NCBI GenBank assembly: GCA_036394195.1
Contig: DASWFO010000039.1
Location: forward strand, 1-13,606
DNA length: 13,606 nt
Origin: DATJPD01 sp036394195
GTDB lineage: Bacteria; Pseudomonadota; Alphaproteobacteria; CACIAM-22H2
Direction of reading: 5' to 3'
The stretch's first letter is position 1. Each line of letters begins with the position of its first letter. The notes under the pieces are model-generated. The model was not told the origin of the DNA. It was given only the letters and a program-made list of their open reading frames with translations, and ran no database searches. This document shows, piece after piece, positions 1-7,322 of this stretch. Position numbers and translations under genes: made by a program.

Positions 1-3000
1 TTCCGGCGTCGAATCGCGGCTCGAGACGCCGGGCAACGCCCGAAACAGGTTGCGCAGGAAGCCCGGCGCCAGGGTCGCCAGCGGATTGACCGACGCCTTG
101 GGGTCGCTCATCGGGCCGATGATCTTGTAGGTGGCCGCGAAGACGCCGCCGCCACCGCCGGTGAAGATGTCACCGATGATGGGAATTTTGCCCGGCAGGC
201 TGTTCAGGGCGTTCGCCGGGACCACCGTGCCGGTCAGGTCGATGGTGTCGGCGTCGGTGTCGATCACGCCGCGCGCCGTGACGCCGATCGCCGGGCCGGC
301 GCTGCGCGCGTTGATCACCTCGATCCGCGAGCCGTCGTAGATGAAGTCGGTATCGAGCTGCGCAAACCGGATGCCTTCGCCGGTCAACGAATCGAGGATG
401 CCGGTGAGGAAGGCCACGCTCAGCACCCGGGCCAGGATCGGAGCCCTGGTGACGCGATACGCGCTCATGTGGAGATGACCGGCGAGCGGGCGATCCGGCC
501 GGCGCTCGTCCGTGGCCCCGGTGACCTCGAGCCGGCCGCCGCTCACGTTCGGGGTGATGTCAACCGCCTTCAGGAAGGCGCCGGCATCCTCGGCGACCAT
601 GTCGAGCTTCTGTCGGTCCCCGAAGCTCTGCAAGGCCAGCGCGACCTCATTCCTGGGATGCGTCCCGTCGCCATTCTTGGGATGCGTCCCGTCGCCGGTC
701 CGGGCCACCAAGTCGGCGCTCTCCCAGCGCTCGGAACCGCGCTGGCCGCGAAATTGAAACTCGTTGAGCGAGCGGTCGGCGGTGAGATAGAGGCGGTCCA
801 CCTCGATGTGCAGCGCCAGCGGAGACCGGTCGGGCGACCGCGGCGTCGATTTGTCCTTCATGAACGGTGCCGCATTGAACGCCGCCCCCGCGACGTCGAC
901 CGATATGCCGGACGAGGACCGCGCCCACGATCCGTGGGCATCGGTCAAGCCGACCTTCAGCGTATCGAAGTCGAAGCGCGAGACCGTCTTACCGTCGGCG
1001 TCGAAGTCCAGCCTGGCTTCCACGCTCAAGCCGCCCCGCGCCGGATCCCCGGCGGCCAGGGCCAGCGTGCGAACGGCCTTCGCCCGGCCGCCGGCGAGAT
1101 CGATCACGACGTGGGCCGTGGCGGGCGAGTGCGCCGGCTTCGTCCACTCGAGCTGCGGGATCGTCAGGGCGGCGTCGTCGAGCTTGGCATCGACGGTCAC
1201 GTCGCTGAGGCCGCTGCGGCGCTCGATATAGTCGACCGCAAGATCCGCCGGCCCCTGGACATAGGACGCGACATCGAACCCGAACGCGGCGAGATCGTCG
1301 GCGCCGGCCAGGCGCGCCCGCGCCCGACTTCGCCCGATGATCGGTGCACGCTCCGAGAAGTTGCGCCGGATGTCGACGTCGGTCTGGGCCGGGCCGAGCA
1401 TAACGCGCCCGGCGATGTTCATCCCCTCCCGATCGATGCGCAGATTGACGTCGCCGTTCGTGATGTCCTGGCCAAGAGCCGCCCGCCGCTGCGTCAGGCG
1501 ATGAACCTCGGCCGTTACCAGAGCCTCGAGCTCGTCCAGCCTGATCGTCTTCTTCAGCGGGAATTTGAGGGCGAGACGAATGGCGGCATCGCCGCTGAAG
1601 CTGTCCGGCGTCAGGTCGATCTTCTTCAGATATCCGAGCGGAGGCCCGTCGGCGAGGTCGAGCGCCTCGCGCAGCGGTCCCTCGACCTGCACGTCGATAT
1701 CGGCGGTCTCGTTGTCCGTATCGAGAGCGGTCAGCGCGATCGACCCATGCGGGACATGCAGATTGCCGAGCGTGCCGCTTGTCGTCGTGATGTCGAACCG
1801 GCTCTTGGTGAACTTTGCCTCGCCGTCCACGCCCTGAATGTGCGGCATGGGCGAGAGATAATTCACCTCGACGCCGGCGAAGCGCAGCGACCCGGAGAGC
1901 CGCTCGAGCGCCCAGGCAGGGGAGGATGCGGAGGCACCGCCGGAGAATTCGGCGCGGGCTTCACCGACGGTTCCGTGCGCGAGGTTCTCGGTGACCCATT
2001 TGCGGGCATTGGCGCCGGCGCCGCGAGGCCACAAGCGGTCGAGATCGTCGGTCGGCACGTTGCGCGCGACGACGACGCCCGACGCCTGCGGCTGGGCGTC
2101 GAGGCCGCTCAGGCGCCCGCGCAGGCTGATCACCGGGCCGTTCAGGTCGATCTCGGCCTCGTCGAGATCGACCGCCGCCAGCCCGTTCGGCATGTTGCCG
2201 CGGACCTGCAGCCGGCGCACCACGGCCGGCGCCGGCAGGTTATACGGCGCCGCCTCCAGCCGGCCGGTGTTCCCGCGCAATTCGAAGTTGGCGTGGGCCA
2301 ACCGGAATTGCGAATCCAGGTTTGCTGTGATGCGGCCGGACAGCTTCACGTTAAAACCGGCGAGCGGCGCCAGGGTCGGTGACACCGTGGCCAGGGTGGT
2401 GGGATCCAGATTGGCAAAATCGAGAGTCGCTTCGGAGGTGCCGCCGGCGCTGGCATAGCGTCCGCTCGCGGTCAGCGTGGTGGAGCTGCCCGAAATATCG
2501 GCGACCGCCGTCAGGCGGCCGCGCAGCCCGCCGGCGTCGCGGGCCACCACGGCCGTCAGGTCCCGTGCGACGAAGACGTGACCGCTGCTTTCGTCGACGA
2601 CGGTGAGCGAGGCCCGATACACGCTGATGCTGCGCAAATACCCAAGCCGGTTGCCGGGGTCCGGCGGCTCGAGCAGGTCGTCCAGGAGCAGCGACAGAGC
2701 CGAGGCACTGTCGTCCTGGTTTTCACCGGCGTGAAGATGCCACGCGCCGTCGGCGGCCCGCGTCAGAACGAGCTGTGCGCCGATGGCATCGAGCGACGCC
2801 GGCGCCACCATTCCGCGCAGCAGCGCCCGCATCGAGAAGCTCATCGCCACCTCGGGCAGCTCCAGCATCAGGTGTCCGTCGCTGCCCACCGCCCGCACGC
2901 CGCGAACCCGCAGATCGATGTTGCGCAGGCCGCCGCCCCAGGCCAGCACCGTGTCATCGACGTCGACGGTGATCGTCCCGGCTTCGTCGCTGAGTGCTCG

Positions 3001-3141
3001 CTCGATCAGCGGCGTCATGAACTTCAGAGACAGCGGCCCGGTGGAGAGTCGCCAGCCGAGCAGCCCGGCGCCGATCAGCAGGAGAACGACGAGCGTCCCC
3101 ACAATATCGAAGGTGATTCGCGCTACCCGGCCGAACAGCAC
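1..3141 (-). CDS. AsmA/YhdP-like envelope protein with DUF3971-type region, C-terminus outside window
   Basis: The frame is open without a stop from 3141 to the left edge (1047 codons seen), so the C-terminus is missing. The GTG start at 3141 is chosen because AGAGGA lies 7 nt upstream and no ATG, GTG or TTG precedes it in frame after the upstream stop. Residues 13-30 form one hydrophobic membrane segment (IVGTLVVLLLIGAGLLGW). A long, beta-rich, repetitive region follows. The C-terminal part, about residues 835-1045, has the AsmA-like pattern: GHLHMSAYRVTRAPILARVL, LPGKIPIIGDIFTG near residue 980, then KIIGPMSDPKASVNPLATLAPGF. In the family (YhdP/TamB/AsmA), such proteins are anchored in the inner membrane, span the periplasm and are implicated in phospholipid transport to the outer membrane; that role is inferred here by family. 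The gene is divergent from glnE. Residues 816-831 are an exact-length 8-residue tandem duplication. The family is fairly sure; the exact subfamily is less so. Confidence 0.85.
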   Translation of the reverse strand, partial: MLFGRVARITFDIVGTLVVLLLIGAGLLGWRLSTGPLSLKFMTPLIERALSDEAGTITVDVDDTVLAWGGGLRNIDLRVRGVRAVGSDGHLMLELPEVAMSFSMRALLRGMVAPASLDAIGAQLVLTRAADGAWHLHAGENQDDSASALSLLLDDLLEPPDPGNRLGYLRSISVYRASLTVVDESSGHVFVARDLTAVVARDAGGLRGRLTAVADISGSSTTLTASGRYASAGGTSEATLDFANLDPTTLATVSPTLAPLAGFNVKLSGRITANLDSQFRLAHANFELRGNTGRLEAAPYNLPAPAVVRRLQVRGNMPNGLAAVDLDEAEIDLNGPVISLRGRLSGLDAQPQASGVVVARNVPTDDLDRLWPRGAGANARKWVTENLAHGTVGEARAEFSGGASASSPAWALERLSGSLRFAGVEVNYLSPMPHIQGVDGEAKFTKSRFDITTTSGTLGNLHVPHGSIALTALDTDNETADIDVQVEGPLREALDLADGPPLGYLKKIDLTPDSFSGDAAIRLALKFPLKKTIRLDELEALVTAEVHRLTQRRAALGQDITNGDVNLRIDREGMNIAGRVMLGPAQTDVDIRRNFSERAPIIGRSRARARLAGADDLAAFGFDVASYVQGPADLAVDYIERRSGLSDVTVDAKLDDAALTIPQLEWTKPAHSPATAHVVIDLAGGRAKAVRTLALAAGDPARGGLSVEARLDFDADGKTVSRFDFDTLKVGLTDAHGSWARSSSGISVDVAGAAFNAAPFMKDKSTPRSPDRSPLALHIEVDRLYLTADRSLNEFQFRGQRGSERWESADLVARTGDGTHPKNGDGTHPRNEVALALQSFGDRQKLDMVAEDAGAFLKAVDITPNVSGGRLEVTGATDERRPDRPLAGHLHMSAYRVTRAPILARVLSVAFLTGILDSLTGEGIRFAQLDTDFIYDGSRIEVINARSAGPAIGVTARGVIDTDADTIDLTGTVVPANALNSLPGKIPIIGDIFTGGGGGVFAATYKIIGPMSDPKASVNPLATLAPGFLRNLFRALPGVSSRDSTPE
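649..696. repeat. 24-bp tandem direct repeat, two copies, inside the AsmA-like gene
   Basis: Positions 649-672 and 673-696 are the same 24-base unit with a single base difference (C at 653 against T at 677). Read on the minus strand the copies encode GDGTHPKN and then GDGTHPRN, so the duplication is in frame and adds eight polar residues near residue 816-831 of the protein. The reading frame continues cleanly on both sides. Confidence 0.9.
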
Positions 3142-3148
3142 GCCGTCG

Positions 3149-3154
3149 TCCTCT
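3149..3154 (-). promoter_or_regulatory. Shine-Dalgarno site fixing the GTG start of the AsmA-like gene
   Basis: The minus strand reads AGAGGA here, separated by 7 nt from the GTG at 3141-3139. This matters because the frame upstream of that GTG lacks any standard start codon back to a TAA, so this site decides the N-terminus. The resulting protein has only a short positively charged lead before its membrane segment, as expected for an N-in anchored protein. Confidence 0.6.
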
Positions 3155-3267
3155 GGATTGTCCGTGTTGCCAGTTCCGTGTCCGCCGCTGTGACCTATGG
3201 ACGAGACAGTGCTTGACCCGCTCCACCTGGCGTGGCTCCAGTGTGCGGCAAAATGAGGCCGCGGGAA
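3155..3267. promoter_or_regulatory. Divergent intergenic region upstream of the AsmA-like gene and glnE
   Basis: This short gap must hold the promoters of both divergent genes. On the plus strand, TTGACC at 3213-3218 resembles a sigma-70 -35 hexamer, but the bases about 17 nt downstream (CTCCAG region) are a poor -10, so the promoter is only tentative. GAGG at 3255-3258 is a plausible ribosome binding site for the glnE ATG at 3268. I see no clear NtrC or RpoN (GG-N10-GC type) site that I would defend. Confidence 0.25.
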
Positions 3268-6267
3268 ATGAAGGATTTATACGCCGGATTCGCGTCCGCC
3301 GCCTGGCCGCGTCCGGCGGACAAAAAGCAGGCGGAGATCCAGGCCGCGCGCTGGGAAGAGTCCGTCGCCGCATTCGAAGATCCGGCACTGCGCAAGCAAG
3401 GGCGCCAGATCGCGACCTCAAAGACCGGCCGCACCATCTTGGACGCGGTGTTCGGCAACAGCCCCTTTCTCGGGGAGGGCATGGCCAAGGATGCCGCCTT
3501 CACCGTCGACCTGCTGCGCCGCGGCCCGGATGCCGTGACAGCCGACCTCCTCGCCGGCCTGCGCTCGCGGTTGGGCGCCGAAAGCGACGAGGCCGTCGTC
3601 ATGACCGAGCTGCGCTGTGCCAAGCGGCAGGCGGCACTGGCCATCGCCCTGGCCGACATCGCGGGCCTGTGGTCGCTCGAACGAATCACCGACACGCTCA
3701 GCGGCCTGGCCGAAACCGCGATCGCGCTTGCGGTCCGCCACCTGTTGCGCCGGGCCGGCGCGTCCGGCGTCCTCCAGGTGCGCCACCCCGCCGAGCCGGA
3801 GCGGGAGTCGGGCTACATCGTGCTGGGGATGGGCAAGCTCGGCGCCCGCGAGCTCAACTATTCGAGCGACGTCGATCTGATCGTGCTTTACGACCCCGAG
3901 CGGATCTCGGCCGCTCAGCCCGACAACCTGCAGCAGAGTTTCGTCCGCCTCACCCGCAGCCTGGTGAAGATTCTCGAGGAGCGGACGCCGGCGGGCTACG
4001 TCTTCCGCACCGATCTCCGCCTGCGGCCCGATCCCGGGTCGACGCCGATGGCGCTGACCGTGCTCGCCGCCGAGACCTATTACGAAAGCCTCGGGCAGAA
4101 CTGGGAGCGCGCGGCGATGATCAAGGCGCGGCCGGTCGGCGGCGACCTTGCCGCCGGCGCCACGTTCCTCGGCCGCCTGCGCCCGTATATCTGGCGCAAG
4201 CATCTCGACTTTGCGGCGATCCAGGACATCCACTCGATCAAGCGCCAGATCAACGCCCATCGCGGCGGTGCCAGCGTGGCCATCGGCGGCCACAACATCA
4301 AGCTCGGACGCGGCGGCATCCGCGAGATTGAATTCTTCGCCCAGACGCAGCAGCTGATCTGGGGCGGCCGCTTCCCCGAGCTGCGATCCTCCTCGACGGT
4401 CGAAGCGATCGAGACGCTGACCCGCGCGGGCCGCGTGTCTCCGCGGGCCGCGGACGACATGCTCGCCGCCTATCGTATTTTGCGCCGGGTCGAGCACCGC
4501 CTGCAGATGATCGACGACAAACAGACGCACACGCTTCCCGAGGACGGGCCGAAGCTCGACGCGGTCGCGACATTCCTCGGCTATGCCGACACGGCGGGCT
4601 TCGCCGCGGACCTTCTCGGGCATCTGACGCGGGTGGAGAAGCATTACGCCGAGCTGTTCGAGGAGGCGCCGGCGCTCGCCGGTCCCGGCAATCTCGTGTT
4701 CACCGGGACCGACGACGATCCCGCCACGTTGGAGACGCTGCAGACGCTCGGCTTCAAGGAGCCGGCGAAAGTCGCGGCGTCGGTGCGCAGCTGGCATCAC
4801 GGTCGCTACCGCGCCATGCGCAGCGTCCGCGCCCGCGAGCTGCTGACCGAGTTGATGCCGTCGCTCCTCCAAGCGCTGGCCCGGACGGCCCAGCCCGACG
4901 GCGCGTTCCTGCGCTTCGACCGCTTTCTGTCGCGGCTGCCGGCCGGGGTTCAGCTGTTCTCGCTGTTCCACGCCAACCCGAAGCTGCTCGACCTCGTCGC
5001 CGACATCATGGGCGATGCGCCGCGCCTGGCCGAGCTCCTGGGCGAGCACACGCACCTGCTCGACAGCGTGCTCTCGGCGGAGTTCATGGCCCCGCCGTCC
5101 GGCGTCGACGGCCTCGTCGCCGATCTGCACCAGGCGCTCATCCAGGCCCGGGATTTCCAGGACACGCTGGATATCCTCCGCCGCTGGAAGGGCGAACGCG
5201 AGTTCCAGGTGGGCGTGCAGATGCTCCGGGGCGTGATCCCGGCGCCCCGGGTCGGGGCGGCGCTCGCGGATATCGCGGAGGCGGCCCTGACCATCCTGCA
5301 GCCGGCGGTCGAGGCCGAATTCGCGCGCAGCCACGGCCGTGTGCGCGGCGGTGAAATCTCGATCGTCGCCTACGGCAAGCTCGGCGGACGTGAGATGACG
5401 GTCACCTCCGATCTCGACCTCATCTTTCTGTGGGACGCGCCGGCGGACGTCGAGGGCTCGGATGGCGAGAAGAAGCTGTCGGTCGGCCTCTACTACCAGC
5501 GGCTGGCGCAACGGCTGATCAACGCGATCACGGCGCCCACGGGCGAAGGCAAGCTGTACGAGATCGACCTCCGCTTGCGGCCGTCGGGCAGCAAAGGGCC
5601 GCTCGCCACCAATCTCGACGGCTTCGTCACCTATCAGCGCGACAACGCCTGGACCTGGGAGCATCTGGCGCTGACCCGCGCCCGGCCGATCACCGGCAGC
5701 GAGCGGTTCCGCGCCCGGATCGGGGCGGCCATAAGGACCGCCCTCGGCCGCGAGCGCGATGCCAAGACCGTGGTTTCCGACGTGGCCGAAATGCGGGCCC
5801 TGATGGCGCGCGAGCATCCCGGCGAATCGCCGTGGAACGTCAAGCACTGGCGCGGCGGCCTGATCGATGTCGAGTTTGCCGCCCAATATCTGCAGCTGCG
5901 CCACGCCGCCGACCACCCGGAGATGCTGTCGACCAACACCGCCGAGGCGCTCACGAATGCCATCGCCGGGGGCGTGTTGTCGCCCGCCGACGGCAAGGTC
6001 CTGCTCGAGGCGCTGCGCCTGTGGCAGACGGTCCAGGGCCTGCTCCGCCTGACCTTGGAGGGCGACGCCGATCCGGCGGACTCCCCACCCGGGCTCAAGC
6101 AGGCGCTGGCGCGCGCCGCCGAAGCGGTTGACTTCCGCGCTCTCGAAGCCAACATGGTCGAACGTTCGGCGCGCGTGTTGGCGGTCTTCGAAGCGCTGAT
6201 TCCGCCGGTCCGGACATCCGACCGACACCAGAAACCTGATTCACACCAAAACCCAAGGGGGAGCTAG
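3268..6267 (+). CDS. glnE: Bifunctional glutamine synthetase adenylyltransferase/adenylyl-removing enzyme
   Basis: GlnE adds AMP to, and removes it from, glutamine synthetase GlnA, turning it off or on in response to PII proteins and glutamine; it acts in the cytosol in nitrogen control. Both nucleotidyltransferase domains are visible. The N-terminal de-adenylylating domain has GMGKLGARELNYSSDVDL near residue 187, and the C-terminal adenylylating domain has YGKLGGREMTVTSDLDL near residue 700. Both carry the G-K-L-G and S-D-x-D-L signatures, with the all-helical region between them. From the ATG at 3268 the protein is 999 residues, close to the usual 940-1000. This start is preferred for its GAGG site 9 nt upstream; ATG 3253 and GTG 3232 are in-frame alternatives without good sites. 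The last ~17 residues (TSDRHQKPDSHQNPRGS) look like a non-conserved tail. The stop lies 2 nt before the peroxiredoxin ATG, so the two are probably co-transcribed and translationally coupled. Confidence 0.97.
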   Translation: MKDLYAGFASAAWPRPADKKQAEIQAARWEESVAAFEDPALRKQGRQIATSKTGRTILDAVFGNSPFLGEGMAKDAAFTVDLLRRGPDAVTADLLAGLRSRLGAESDEAVVMTELRCAKRQAALAIALADIAGLWSLERITDTLSGLAETAIALAVRHLLRRAGASGVLQVRHPAEPERESGYIVLGMGKLGARELNYSSDVDLIVLYDPERISAAQPDNLQQSFVRLTRSLVKILEERTPAGYVFRTDLRLRPDPGSTPMALTVLAAETYYESLGQNWERAAMIKARPVGGDLAAGATFLGRLRPYIWRKHLDFAAIQDIHSIKRQINAHRGGASVAIGGHNIKLGRGGIREIEFFAQTQQLIWGGRFPELRSSSTVEAIETLTRAGRVSPRAADDMLAAYRILRRVEHRLQMIDDKQTHTLPEDGPKLDAVATFLGYADTAGFAADLLGHLTRVEKHYAELFEEAPALAGPGNLVFTGTDDDPATLETLQTLGFKEPAKVAASVRSWHHGRYRAMRSVRARELLTELMPSLLQALARTAQPDGAFLRFDRFLSRLPAGVQLFSLFHANPKLLDLVADIMGDAPRLAELLGEHTHLLDSVLSAEFMAPPSGVDGLVADLHQALIQARDFQDTLDILRRWKGEREFQVGVQMLRGVIPAPRVGAALADIAEAALTILQPAVEAEFARSHGRVRGGEISIVAYGKLGGREMTVTSDLDLIFLWDAPADVEGSDGEKKLSVGLYYQRLAQRLINAITAPTGEGKLYEIDLRLRPSGSKGPLATNLDGFVTYQRDNAWTWEHLALTRARPITGSERFRARIGAAIRTALGRERDAKTVVSDVAEMRALMAREHPGESPWNVKHWRGGLIDVEFAAQYLQLRHAADHPEMLSTNTAEALTNAIAGGVLSPADGKVLLEALRLWQTVQGLLRLTLEGDADPADSPPGLKQALARAAEAVDFRALEANMVERSARVLAVFEALIPPVRTSDRHQKPDSHQNPRGS

Positions 6268-6269
6268 CG

Positions 6270-6944
6270 ATGGCTGCAAAAAAGAAGGGCGCTAAGAAAA
6301 AGGCGAGGAAAAAAGCGGCACCCAAGAGGGCGGCCGCCCGGAAGCAGGCGCCGGCCCGCCGCAAGGCCGCGGCCCGGAAGCCGGCTGCCAAGCGGGCGCC
6401 TGCAAAAGCGGCACCGGCAAAAGCGGCACCGGCAAAAGCGGCACCGGCCAAGGCGGCGCCGGTCAAGTCAGTGCCGGCCGGGGGCGTGCAAGTGGGCGAT
6501 ACGGCGCCGGACTTCACCTTGCCGACCGACGGCACGGGGTCGATCTCCCTGTCGGCGCTCCGCGGCAAGTCCGTGGTGCTTTATTTCTATCCGCGCGACG
6601 ACACGCCGGGCTGCACCATGGAAGCCTGCGGCTTCAATGACAACCTGCCCAATTTCTCCGGGGTGAATGCCGAGATCATCGGCATCTCCAAGGACAACGA
6701 AACCAGCCACGCGAAGTTTCGCGACAAGTACGGGCTGAAATTCAAGCTCGCCGCCGACGTCGACACCAAGGTGGCGAAGGACTACGGCGTCTGGGTCGAG
6801 AAGAGCCTCTACGGCCGGAAATATATGGGCATGGACCGCGCCACGTTCCTGATCGACAAGGACGGCATCGTGCGCGGGGTATGGCGGAGCGTGAAGGTCC
6901 CCGGCCATGTCGATGCGTTGTTAAAGGCGGCGCAGGGACTCTAG
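6270..6944 (+). CDS. bcp: Bcp/PrxQ-type thioredoxin-dependent peroxiredoxin with histone-H1-like N-terminal tail
   Basis: The enzyme reduces hydrogen peroxide and organic hydroperoxides, using thioredoxin as reductant. The catalytic domain is about residues 72-224: VGDTAPDFTLPTDG opens it, then YFYPRDDTPGCTMEACGF holds the peroxidatic Cys115 and a Cys120 five residues later, the spacing of the two-cysteine Bcp type. The domain is full length and looks intact. The unusual part is residues 1-66, with 18 Lys and 7 Arg and no acidic residue. It is built from K, A, P and R, like the tails of bacterial histone-H1-like proteins and AlgP, and includes four AKAAP units at residues 45-64. Such tails bind nucleic acid in those families, so a DNA-associated peroxidase is a reasonable inference but not shown. 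The ATG at 6270 has a strong site, AAGGGGGAG at 6255-6263, lying within the 3' end of glnE. The next methionine in frame is already inside the catalytic domain, which supports the tail being translated. Confidence 0.93.
   Translation: MAAKKKGAKKKARKKAAPKRAAARKQAPARRKAAARKPAAKRAPAKAAPAKAAPAKAAPAKAAPVKSVPAGGVQVGDTAPDFTLPTDGTGSISLSALRGKSVVLYFYPRDDTPGCTMEACGFNDNLPNFSGVNAEIIGISKDNETSHAKFRDKYGLKFKLAADVDTKVAKDYGVWVEKSLYGRKYMGMDRATFLIDKDGIVRGVWRSVKVPGHVDALLKAAQGL
6402..6461 (+). repeat. 15-bp tandem repeat, four units, encoding AKAAP in the peroxiredoxin tail
   Basis: The unit GCAAAAGCGGCACCG occurs identically at 6402-6416, 6417-6431 and 6432-6446, followed by a diverged fourth unit at 6447-6461 (GCCAAGGCGGCGCCG) that keeps the same amino acids. 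Each unit encodes AKAAP. Three identical DNA copies beside a synonymous diverged one suggest recent slippage or unequal recombination, and copy number may vary between strains. Confidence 0.93.
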
Positions 6945-6961
6945 CCGCCCGCGGTCAAAGC

Positions 6962-6991
6962 AAAGCCGCCGGGGCGACCCGGCGGCTTTTT
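6962..6991 (+). terminator. Rho-independent terminator after the peroxiredoxin gene
   Basis: A perfect 12-bp stem, AAAGCCGCCGGG at 6962-6973 with CCCGGCGGCTTT at 6978-6989, closes a GCGA loop of GNRA type and runs into TTTTT at 6987-6991. It begins 17 nt after the peroxiredoxin stop. It sits between convergent genes. On the minus strand the same stem is followed by a weaker T-rich stretch (TTTGCTTTG), so it may also end the leftward transcript of the GYD gene. Confidence 0.92.
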
Positions 6992-6994
6992 GTC

Positions 6995-7297
6995 TTAGCG
7001 CCGGCGCTTGCCGCGCAGGCCGCCCTTGGCAAGCGCGGTGACGAACGCCCGCTCGTCGAACGCCGGCAGCGAGATGATCTTTCCATAGCCTTGCTGGCTG
7101 TACCAAACCGAGAACGCGAGCATGGCCTCGGCGCTGGGCGCGTTCACGACGTCGACGAAATCATACTGTCCCTGGGTGTAATGGACGCTCTCGAGCTTCA
7201 TGCCGAGCTCCTTGAGCTTGGCGCGCGCGGTGGTCGCCCGCCGGGTCTGCTTCTCCAGCGAATCCGCGCCCAGGCTTCCGAGCAGCACGTATTTCAT
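6995..7297 (-). CDS. Small GYD-domain protein
   Basis: This 100-residue protein has the GYD family pattern: an N-terminal strand (MKYVLLGSL), a helix with many Lys/Arg (about 15-31), a strand, then the TQGQYDFVDVVNAPS motif at 41-55, which gives the family its character, and a second helix. The family is small, dimeric alpha/beta barrel-like and of unknown function. The C-terminus ends in a basic KGGLRGKRRR stretch that is probably a disordered tail. The ATG at 7297 has an excellent ribosome site, GGGAGGA at 7309-7303 with 5 nt spacing. It starts 25 nt after the prfB stop on the same strand, so it is probably the last gene of that operon. The strong independent site suggests it is translated more than its upstream neighbour. 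I cannot name a function. Confidence 0.85.
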   Translation of the reverse strand: MKYVLLGSLGADSLEKQTRRATTARAKLKELGMKLESVHYTQGQYDFVDVVNAPSAEAMLAFSVWYSQQGYGKIISLPAFDERAFVTALAKGGLRGKRRR

Positions 7298-7322
7298 CGC
7301 GGTCCTCCCGTCGTTTTTGAGG

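Noticed and set aside
469..2382. Plus-strand open frame (637 codons) opposite the AsmA-like gene
   Set aside because: The minus frame is open for over 1000 codons with AsmA-type sequence, membrane anchor and ribosome site. The plus product is compositionally biased and has no domain.
3213..3241. Confident sigma-70 promoter for glnE from TTGACC
   Set aside because: The -35-like hexamer is good but no acceptable -10 follows at 16-18 nt, so it is kept only as a weak remark in the intergenic entry.
3418..6228. Long minus-strand open frame (936 codons) opposite glnE
   Set aside because: GlnE on the plus strand has both nucleotidyltransferase motifs. The antisense product has low complexity and no recognisable domain.
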